NCBI GenBank assembly: GCA_009760855.2
Contig: WPIO01000008.1
Location: 10,085,001-10,149,000 of the forward strand
From: Cristatella mucedo
Lineage: Eukaryota; Bryozoa; Phylactolaemata; Cristatellidae
Length of the DNA stretch: 64,000 nt
Direction of reading: 5' to 3'
Each line of letters opens with the position of its first letter. The first letter of the stretch is position 1. This document shows positions 60,401-64,000 of the stretch, one piece after another. The notes beneath the pieces were generated by a model. It searched no databases. It worked only from the letters and a program-made list of their open reading frames with translations, and was not told where the DNA came from. The translations under genes were made by a program, and so were the position numbers.

Positions 60401-61219
60401 GTGATTCTTAACCATTTCCGCCAGGTGCCTATTGCGAGCTTCGAGATCGTTCGGGGAGTGGTTCTGACTAGATGCGCTGGCATCGCCTCCGTCGGACAGG
60501 GCGTCCGCCGACGCCGCCGCCAGGTGCCGCTCGTCGAGCAGACCGTTGAGCTGCGTGCTCAGCTGCAGGATGCTCTCTACGGTCGACGACTCTCCGCCTC
60601 TGCCAAACGCACCACGCGACGGTGAGCGAAGAGAAAGCAGGGACATAGCCGGGTCTGAGGCAACATCCGGTAGCAGTGTACGAGCGCTCGCGGCCGAAGC
60701 AGCGGCGCGGCACCGACGCGAGCGAGCGAGCGAGCGCTACTGACTTGGCACTGAACGACGCGGAGCCGTTGGTGAAGGGTACAGGAGACGAGCTGGTCGT
60801 GTAGCCGTTTGCGTGCGGAGCTGGCGAGACAGCTTTCTGCTTTTCCTTGAACTGCTTCAGCTGCAATTGGGCAGAGAGAGAGAGAGAGAGAGAGAGTGGG
60901 AGATAGTATGCGCCGAACGAATTGAAAGAGCGACGAGCGTCCAGCCCGAGGTGCCTGTCATTCTGCGCTCGGAGCGTGCGGAGCAAGGCGCTACGACGCG
61001 TTACATCTGGAGAAGCCGCGCCGCTAGCGGAAGTCCCAGCGGGGCCGCAGCTCAGTTCGTCGGGAATGTGGTAGCTCTGTCGTCCAACCACCACCTTTAA
61101 TGCCTGCGTGAAGAAAACATGCCCGCGGCTTTTTAAGCCAGCGCACCGACAGCACGCAAAGCAAGGCTAACCTTTTTACGGGCCGCCGCAAGCTTGGCAT
61201 CCCTCTGGTTAGGTTCCAT
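35495..61219 (-). CDS. GOLGA2: Golgin subfamily A member 2 (GM130), multi-exon gene
   Basis: Cis-Golgi matrix golgin that tethers COPII and intra-Golgi vesicles; its N-terminus binds p115 and its C-terminus binds the GRASP65 PDZ region. Seventeen exons give about 983 codons (human about 1,000). Diagnostic segments in order: KLAAARKK at the start; VESILQLSTQLNGLLDE; EQLQVHIQTIGILVEEK, nearly identical to human; ALSQNRELKAQLEELQ; GEAETIGDYISMYHQQRAV; TELQALVFRLL; HRIMALLSEMGR near the end. Nearly all of the chain is charged heptad coiled coil. Every adjacent exon pair joins in phase except that between exons 5 and 6, where one exon (or more) is missing from my model. The C-terminus ends HCSHCSGPIYAI instead of the vertebrate sequence. 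A phase-neutral cassette exon may follow exon 1. No other golgin carries this combination of segments. Confidence 0.95.
36425..36505 (+). mobile_element. LINE/SINE tail with (ATT)n
   Basis: agattaggttctctgaggg, then gcgctttatcaagtgtattg and nine ATT units. Confidence 0.65.
36557..36624 (+). repeat. (CT)n microsatellite
   Basis: About 34 CT units in the last GOLGA2 intron. Confidence 0.95.
37705..37840 (+). repeat. Degenerate (CTAT/CTAC)n tetranucleotide repeat
   Basis: Imperfect ctatctatctacctgcatac-type units. Confidence 0.7.
37894..37974 (+). repeat. (CT)n microsatellite
   Basis: About 40 CT units. Confidence 0.95.
38326..38588 (-). CDS. GOLGA2: GOLGA2 exon 16
   Basis: 263 nt, phase 2 in and 1 out (gtgcgt). 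IAQLAHERDGVLAKVTELQA then LVFRLLQERDALHS matches human ISRLAQDKEE..LLELQELVLRLVGDRNEWH. A Ser/Asp-rich region with a repeated LRETDSS motif follows. Confidence 0.9.
38936..39105 (-). CDS. GOLGA2: GOLGA2 exon 15
   Basis: 170 nt ending in phase 2 at gtgcct. GEAETIGDYISMYHQQRAV matches human GETDTIGEYIALYQSQRAV, among the most conserved blocks of GM130. Confidence 0.95.
39399..39542 (+). repeat. 72-bp tandem duplication in a GOLGA2 intron
   Basis: Two successive copies containing gtcaaaaagccaatagccaa and gaaagcataat, with few differences. Confidence 0.85.
40070..40160 (+). mobile_element. LINE tail fragment
   Basis: gcaaatgtaaagcgcctaga then gagattgagttctctgaggg and (ATT)7. Confidence 0.7.
40262..40632 (+). 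repeat. 12-bp purine minisatellite
   Basis: About 30 units of a 12-bp purine motif (consensus gaggaaggaaag with a/g substitutions). All-purine on the plus strand, so all-pyrimidine in the GOLGA2 transcript. Confidence 0.85.
41158..41397 (-). CDS. GOLGA2: GOLGA2 exon 14
   Basis: 240 nt, phase 0 both ends. IRQLEMERNQVLAQYEEMKH then an acidic loop and YRTLENSMLLLQ, preceding the block homologous to the human HRALQGAMEKLQ region. Confidence 0.8.
41508..41770 (+). repeat. Mixed CT/GTCT low-complexity region
   Basis: Interrupted CT and ctgtctgt runs between GOLGA2 exons 13 and 14. Confidence 0.85.
41837..41980 (-). CDS. GOLGA2: GOLGA2 exon 13
   Basis: The acceptor ttcgttcgcttgtgcag gives EAVTALTRQNGDLRRLVVQA followed by an acidic, Thr/Ser-rich linker. 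Phase 0 both ends; the donor is gtagga. The preceding 3.9-kb intron carries two palindromic MITE-like elements. Confidence 0.75.
42464..43392. mobile_element. Palindromic MITE-like element 1
   Basis: 929 bp. The left arm (42464 to about 42894) reads back as the right arm (about 42968 to 43392): for example gttagaactgggatcggaa answers ttccgatcccagttctaac, and ggtacctttcgaaagacaaa answers tttgtctttcgaaaggtacc. Arm divergence is small; the loop is about 73 nt. The ends are GGGAGAATGTCAAGAAAATA and its inverted partner. No transposase ORF. A clear target duplication was not found. Confidence 0.85.
43435..43575 (-). mobile_element. SINE family 2 copy, antisense
   Basis: Reversed head (gacctggatcgtgaagaggg, cccctgggctaag) and body (agaggcctttacggcttgc). 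It lies next to MITE-like element 1. Confidence 0.6.
43732..43890 (+). mobile_element. SINE family 1 copy
   Basis: Head ggtttggcccaggggttcc, B-box region gtgggctcgagccctgcggc, and tail gagactacggtctcttaggg then gctatacaaat. Confidence 0.65.
44062..44652. mobile_element. Palindromic MITE-like element 2
   Basis: 591 bp, same ends (GGGAATATCAAGAAAATA) and shared interior with element 1 (tgttgcttccggttt, cttccgatcccatttctaac, aaaggtaccata). Arms are shorter and more diverged, so it is an older or deleted copy. Confidence 0.75.
44700..45550. other. GOLGA2 intron sequence without clear features
   Basis: Only a short CT microsatellite (45185-45208) stands out. Confidence 0.45.
45802..45839 (+). 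repeat. 19-bp tandem duplication
   Basis: gcggacagtagtggggaa occurs twice in a row. Confidence 0.9.
45967..46252 (-). CDS. GOLGA2: GOLGA2 exon 12
   Basis: 286 nt, phase 2 in and 0 out (gtgcac donor). FVAITNDNMDTATRLQSQEH aligns with human FVKLTNENMEITSALQSEQH. A long coiled coil follows, with IRHYEAQAQLVETLQREL. Confidence 0.9.
46815..46896 (+). repeat. Interrupted CT/GTCT repeat
   Basis: ctctctgtctctct runs between GOLGA2 exons 11 and 12. Confidence 0.85.
46948..47127 (-). CDS. GOLGA2: GOLGA2 exon 11
   Basis: 180 nt, phase 2 in and 2 out. LLEEREERLSELESLSERLQ and ALSQNRELKAQLEELQ; the second is nearly identical to human ALSQNRELKEQLAELQ. Confidence 0.95.
47262..47394 (-). CDS. GOLGA2: GOLGA2 exon 10
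   Basis: The acceptor ctgcggcctcttcag gives phase 1 in; it ends in phase 2 at gtgagc. Coiled coil VEELLAHCELLRQQLEAVAR then LSADNAQLSK. The open frame continues upstream, so an earlier acceptor cannot be excluded. Confidence 0.75.
47797..47890 (-). CDS. GOLGA2: GOLGA2 exon 9
   Basis: The acceptor attcttctcttgcag and the donor gtacgc bound 94 nt encoding LQQALADRDAAQARANELEA and an Ala-rich end. Phase 0 in, 1 out. Confidence 0.8.
48045..48152 (-). CDS. GOLGA2: GOLGA2 exon 8
   Basis: The acceptor tctcccgcgcacag and the donor gtgagt bound 108 nt encoding YEDAYRRLAAEREQLTAQYT and ISAMEDRYQHYAAQ. Phase 0 both ends; coiled coil. Confidence 0.85.
48508..48657 (-). CDS. GOLGA2: GOLGA2 exon 7
   Basis: 150 nt, phase 0 both ends. 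Its pyrimidine tract is a run of about 17 C residues ending in gcag. After a Leu/Ala/Gly-rich start it reads MSLYAQQTEELRREKAELYE and KVMQ. Confidence 0.8.
48803..48944 (-). CDS. GOLGA2: GOLGA2 exon 6
   Basis: 142 nt needing a phase 2 predecessor, phase 0 out (gtacgt). It encodes KELEELLQQKSELTVQLESK and LSGKLDMSIAYVQQ, matching the human stretch EKSELEEKL through KLEMTELLLQQF. Confidence 0.85.
49680..53230 (-). mobile_element. Near-complete but decayed LINE (copy B)
   Basis: Order on the minus strand: possible N-terminal extension (53218-52709), endonuclease with DLDLLALTETWL, GGGVAITI and FLVICDFNIHFD (52683-52087), linker (52076-51693), RT with FRANHSTESVLLRVCNDLLR and FHFYTDHTHLY (YADD decayed to YTDH), post-RT segment (50660-50412), C-terminus and a 3' UTR ending with the conserved tail and ATT-rich repeat at 49,680. 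Several frameshifts, so inactive. It lies in a GOLGA2 intron, sense to the gene. Confidence 0.85.
53365..53520 (+). mobile_element. SINE family 2 copy
   Basis: B box gtgggttcgaatcctacagt, body gtgggcgatcctttatggca, end aaatgaggctgtaaagtcag. Confidence 0.65.
54151..54243 (+). repeat. (TA)5(CA)n microsatellite
   Basis: About 41 CA units after a short TA run. Confidence 0.95.
54931..54981 (-). CDS. Possible small GOLGA2 exon (unplaced)
   Basis: The acceptor tagctgctgtgcag and a very good donor gtaggt bound 51 nt open in phase 0, encoding LSQIAQSSASKLNRLQK. It would fit between exons 5 and 6 but does not repair the phase gap there, so it is only a candidate. Confidence 0.25.
55882..55971 (+). 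repeat. (CAG)30 trinucleotide repeat
   Basis: Thirty uninterrupted units; (CTG)30 in GOLGA2 sense orientation, 74 nt after the exon 5 donor. Confidence 0.95.
56046..56152 (-). CDS. GOLGA2: GOLGA2 exon 5
   Basis: 107 nt, phase 1 in and 0 out, encode LSGRLKASRQRVAELEKQLA and VSTKQQHEQ. Human GM130 has LASRLQYSRRRVGELERAL and VSTQQKKADR here. A 30-unit CTG repeat begins about 74 nt into the following intron. Confidence 0.9.
56230..58400. other. GOLGA2 intron 4
   Basis: No exon or mobile element supported. It holds a G run near 56758 and a (GA)n at 57425-57461. Confidence 0.5.
58405..58515 (-). mobile_element. Possible SINE fragment, antisense
   Basis: gcaggactcgaaccttagaa resembles a reversed B box and gattcaacagcctcggtc the reversed end; the body is poorly matched. 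Confidence 0.3.
58701..58896 (-). CDS. GOLGA2: GOLGA2 exon 4 (most conserved coiled coil)
   Basis: The acceptor ccgctgttgcag and the donor gtgagc bound 196 nt. It encodes HNEELQRRLEEERDAQ and EQLQVHIQTIGILVEEK, the sequence that identifies the family. It ends in phase 1. Confidence 0.95.
59605..59900 (-). mobile_element. LINE 3' tail, antisense, GOLGA2 intron 3
   Basis: Reversed family tail from (ATA)n through gagaactcaatctctttcta and the full 3' UTR repeats to acccactaaatgctgtccta. Confidence 0.75.
60359..60599 (-). CDS. GOLGA2: GOLGA2 exon 3
   Basis: 241 nt, phase 2 in and 0 out (gtaaag donor). GGESSTVESILQLSTQLNGL aligns with human FSSTESLRQLSQQLNGL. The first coiled coil follows (NRHLAEMVKNHKEASLQFEK). 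Confidence 0.9.
60745..60860 (-). CDS. GOLGA2: GOLGA2 exon 2
   Basis: The acceptor tgcccaattgcag follows a short CT run. The exon reads LKQFKEKQKAVSPAPHANGY and a Ser/Thr/Pro-rich linker, ending in phase 2 at gtcagt. With exon 1 it reproduces the N-terminal KKL..(Y/F)..K(Q) segment of GM130. Confidence 0.85.
61005..61103 (-). CDS. GOLGA2: GOLGA2 possible cassette exon
   Basis: The acceptor ttttcttcacgcag and the donor gtaacg bound 99 nt, open in phase 0 on both sides. It encodes 33 residues beginning ALKVVVGRQSYHIPDELSCG. Inclusion keeps the frame but separates KLAAARKK from LKQFKEKQ, which are adjacent in vertebrate GM130. It may be alternative or unused. Confidence 0.4.
61172..61219 (-). 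CDS. GOLGA2: GOLGA2 exon 1 (start)
   Basis: ATG at 61219 encodes MEPNQRDAKLAAARKK, matching the human start MSEETRQSKLAAAKKK in layout. The donor is gttagc in phase 0. This basic stretch belongs to the p115-binding, importin-binding N-terminus. Confidence 0.85.
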
Positions 61220-61489
61220 ATTCACTGCGCATGCCTGCCACGCAACGAGAACCGGAAATAAACAGGCGTACTTCCGCTGTGTAGCAACTACTTCGTCAGT
61301 ATCGTTTTCACTGCACTTTCCTGAGCGCCTTTGCCAGTGCCAACCAGGACGCAGTATCGAGGCGAGAGAAGTCCTTCGGAAGAGTGGGCTGCTATATTAT
61401 ATCGCACTCTTTTGTATCGCTCGCGCGGTGTCTTCTGCAGAACAATTCGCGGCGCGGCCTCCTCACCGCCTGCGGTCTTACGTGACACC
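61220..61489. promoter_or_regulatory. GOLGA2 upstream region, possibly bidirectional
   Basis: This 270-bp interval contains ETS-like cores (accggaaata near 61250 and acttccgctg near 61269), a TATA-like tatattata near 61392, and cttacgtgac, a CRE/ACE-like site, near 61478. A plus-strand ATG in perfect Kozak context closes the interval. Inferred from position and motifs only. Confidence 0.4.
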
Positions 61490-61660
61490 ATGGAATTCAG
61501 CTACCAGATCGTGAAGCTGTTGATGCTGCTACTTTCACCTTGTGATGTCATGCAAGAATTTGGTGATTTTAGGAATGGTAGAGCTTTAAGCTTGATTTGT
61601 TCTACTTATATTAAAATGACTGTGGCAGCAGCTGAGGGGAGACAAGTTAAAGCTGAGTAA
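61490..61660 (+). CDS. Small ORF divergent from GOLGA2, unidentified
   Basis: 57 codons starting caccATGG and reading MEFSYQIVKLLMLLLSPCDV, then ending in TAA. It could be a first exon (a gtagag lies at about 61580) or chance. I recognise no family. Its interest is the head-to-head position with GOLGA2. Confidence 0.2.
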   Translation: MEFSYQIVKLLMLLLSPCDVMQEFGDFRNGRALSLICSTYIKMTVAAAEGRQVKAE

Positions 61661-61734
61661 GGGAGCTCAGCCAGTCAAGAAGTTCCACGTATCGTATAGG
61701 GTTAAAAAATCAGATAATCTTGACTGGGCTTGAT

Positions 61735-61800
61735 ATTTAAACTCTCTAAGGAAGAGATTAAGCTCTCTGGTGGGGCTATATAAATGTATTATTATTGTTA
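61735..61800 (+). mobile_element. SINE/LINE tail remnant
   Basis: gaagagattaagctctctgg then ggctatataaatg and (ATT)n, matching the shared 3' tail. Confidence 0.5.
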
Positions 61801-61864
61801 TTATCATTGATAAGGGAACTCCTCGACAAGGACGGTTAATCGGCACCCGCTTTATACCCAGATA

Positions 61865-62030
61865 TTACAAGGGCCCGGGAGGTAAGGTGCTCGCTCTTCA
61901 CGTCCGAGGTCGTGAGTTCGAATCTTGCAGTTGGGTGAATCTATATTGCCAACTGCAAGCGGTGACGATGGCCGATAAGGTTGTTCTGCCTCTATACAAA
62001 TGAGGCTGTTAAATCAGCTAAGATTTTTTT
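61865..62030 (+). mobile_element. SINE family 2 copy, well preserved
   Basis: gtgctcgctcttcacgtccg, B box gtgagttcgaatcttgcagt, body ccaactgcaagcggtgacga, end aaatgaggctgttaaatcag then poly-T. Confidence 0.7.
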
Positions 62031-62412
62031 AATATCATCGATATTGCAGTGACTAAACACGCCCAGCATAGGGTAGTATTGGTGATGTATCGAGATTTTT
62101 GTGTAATGTTTCAGATTCATCAAGCGGCCGTGCCTAACAAGATCATACAAACTGAGGATAGGTACAATACGAAACCGAACGATAGCCCAAGTAACAGGAA
62201 CTGCTCTCAGCGACAAGGGATTGCAAAGGCAAACAGCTGCTCCTGAGGGTGTGGCGCCAGTCTTGGCTTGGCTCCCATGAGAAGAGTTGTTTGCTGCCGA
62301 CCACAACTAATCAGCTGGTTAAAAATTACAGTTATAAGAACCTCGATCTTCGCGTGGAGTCCGCGATCCAGAAGGGGTAATAACCGTTGTACCTCTAGAT
62401 AGATTTAGTAAT

Positions 62413-62472
62413 GCTGACAAGTATGCGTATGCAACGATACATACGTATCGTTGCATACGCATACTTGTCAGC
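62413..62472. repeat. Perfect 28-bp inverted repeat with 4-nt loop
   Basis: The arms run from gctgacaagtatgcg inward and return exactly; the loop is atac. No mismatch in 56 paired bases. Confidence 0.95.
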
Positions 62473-63663
62473 CCAACTTCAATATATAGGTCACTTACTA
62501 ATATAGTACATCGTATTGCTTTTTCATTGATATTGGCGAGTAAGTGAACACAAATGTGTGACCCCTGTATGCAAAAACACCAGGCTATATAGAGTGATGT
62601 GAAGAACATGCAGAGTTTGGATGCTAAAAGGGTTAACAATCACTCTGCAAAGGTGGTGGCACTCGGCTGAGCTTATCTATTTTAACGCACAGGTCCACGA
62701 TGTAATAGGAAACTCCGAACGCACGATACGCGATTTCGCACTCCTAATCGGAGTGCTATAGTTCTCAATCGGCTTCGAGTGCTTGTAATTTGCGTGTCCT
62801 CTTCGACGACTGTGACGATTAACGTTTTATTCTGAAGATGGTTGTATTAATAGTAAGAATGGAACCTGCCGAAACGCTTCGGCAAAATGTAATGTTCCCG
62901 AATTTCGGAAGCTGCATGTGCTTCGTATGGTTCCGTAATGGAGGTCCAAGCATTAAAGTTGTAGAGTAACGTGAACATGTACATTTTCCCAGGAGCATTT
63001 CGGCGGGTGTTCGTGCTGCTATGGTCTTCACAGCTAGTCCTCATATTTGATCGCTGTCCATGATTATTGACTACTATTGACTACTTACTGCACTGGCCAA
63101 AGATCATATATTCTTTGTGATTCTTTCTATAATAGATTTTCTTAACTCAGTATTAGGGGCATTCAAATAGTTTACCAGTCTACGTATGTCCATAAAGATC
63201 GTTGCTACACCGGTCTTTAAATCCAAGAAATTCAGTGATGTGCGTCATTGCTAGTGATTTTGCTACGGCTTCAGGCTGATCAACGGATACGCCTTAAAGT
63301 TCATATTTGGACTCACAATGCCTGCCATGGATTGAATCTCAATATATAGTCAAATTAATTTAACAGTTCAGTCTTCTCAAGCCCTCAGGTCTTCACAGGA
63401 CACTACATTACCCCACTCCTTAGCTGTTTTTTCTTGTCCTAAAACTTGGCGGTAGGAGCTTTCTCCCAACAGGTTACTCCTACTTCTTGTGTGCTCACTT
63501 CGTCGACTGTCCTCGTGACCCAAAGAGGGCTATCACTTTCTGTTTCTGCTTGAGACAATGCCCACTTAAAGCGACTGAGGCTTTGTGCTAGCTGTTCCCT
63601 AGTTTCCAGAGTATACCAACTGAGGCCTTGTGGAGTTACTCAACGATACAATAACTCACAGAC

Positions 63664-63894
63664 ATGCATCGGTTGGAGCATAAGTACAGCCAGCCGTACG
63701 TCAAGGTCATTCAGCTGAAAAAGGAACCTTCAAGTGGAGCAGTGGCCGGAAGGGCTGGTTGGTATAGCGGCCGCACGATGCTCACGATTATGATCGGCAT
63801 GCTGTGGTACGTAGCCTTCTCCCGTTGGCTGCCACGTGCTTTGATTTGCCATGGAGTAGAGCAGCACCCCCATAAAAGAGCACCAAAGTTATGA
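63664..63894 (+). CDS. Unidentified ORF with a membrane-like segment
   Basis: 76 codons: a basic N-terminal part (HRLEHKYSQPYVKVIQLKKE), then a hydrophobic stretch TMLTIMIGMLWYVAF that could span a membrane once. No splice sites or family recognised; it may be an exon of a gene continuing past the window, or chance. Confidence 0.2.
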   Translation: MHRLEHKYSQPYVKVIQLKKEPSSGAVAGRAGWYSGRTMLTIMIGMLWYVAFSRWLPRALICHGVEQHPHKRAPKL

Positions 63895-64000
63895 TCTTCG
63901 GCTGGATAATCTAATGCAGAAATGGTTCAGAATAGGTTTGTTCTTCTAATTCGCGGTATTATAATAATTTCATATTTGTCGAGCCACAGACCACAACGAA

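Noticed and set aside
61865-61945. Functional tRNA gene at the SINE heads
   Set aside because: A- and B-box-like sequence is present, but no cloverleaf with acceptor stem can be drawn and several diverged copies share the same non-tRNA body.

Overview
The window is animal nuclear DNA: two large intron-rich genes facing each other tail to tail, separated and interrupted by decayed LINE copies, tRNA-like SINEs, palindromic MITE-like elements and many microsatellites. Splice sites are ordinary GT-AG. Both proteins are metazoan families (a LOTUS/Tudor germ-granule protein and the cis-Golgi golgin GM130). Large introns and YADD-type CR1/L2-like LINEs suggest an invertebrate; the phylum cannot be fixed from the sequence alone.

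Bases 5-24688 (+): a TDRD5-type gene of about 19 exons and roughly 1,040 codons. It reads as an extended LOTUS domain, two more LOTUS domains, one extended Tudor domain, and a long tail with two GRGRG motifs. TDRD5 proteins act in germ granules (nuage) in piRNA biogenesis and transposon silencing, through LOTUS-Vasa contacts and Tudor-methylarginine contacts. Most exon phases join in frame; two junctions (exons 7/8 and 11/12) do not close as drawn.

Bases 24.7-35.5 kb: gene-poor tail-to-tail interval filled with antisense LINE fragments, including an endonuclease-bearing copy that lost its reverse-transcriptase core, a mosaic copy, and a copy split by a 436-bp insertion with a 19-bp target-site duplication.

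Bases 61219-35495 (-): GOLGA2/GM130, 17 well-supported coding exons totalling about 983 codons, plus a possible in-frame cassette exon and one exon not located. GM130 is a coiled-coil tether whose N-terminus binds p115 and whose C-terminus binds GRASP65. This C-terminus ends with a CxxC pair rather than the vertebrate sequence. Its introns hold two palindromic MITE-like elements (42.5-44.7 kb), a near-complete LINE (49.7-53.2 kb), a 12-bp purine minisatellite and a 30-unit CTG repeat.

Bases 61.2-64 kb: the GOLGA2 upstream region with ETS-like sites, a possible divergent first exon, a SINE, a perfect 60-nt hairpin and an unidentified 76-codon ORF. The two main genes have no evident functional link; they are merely convergent neighbours.
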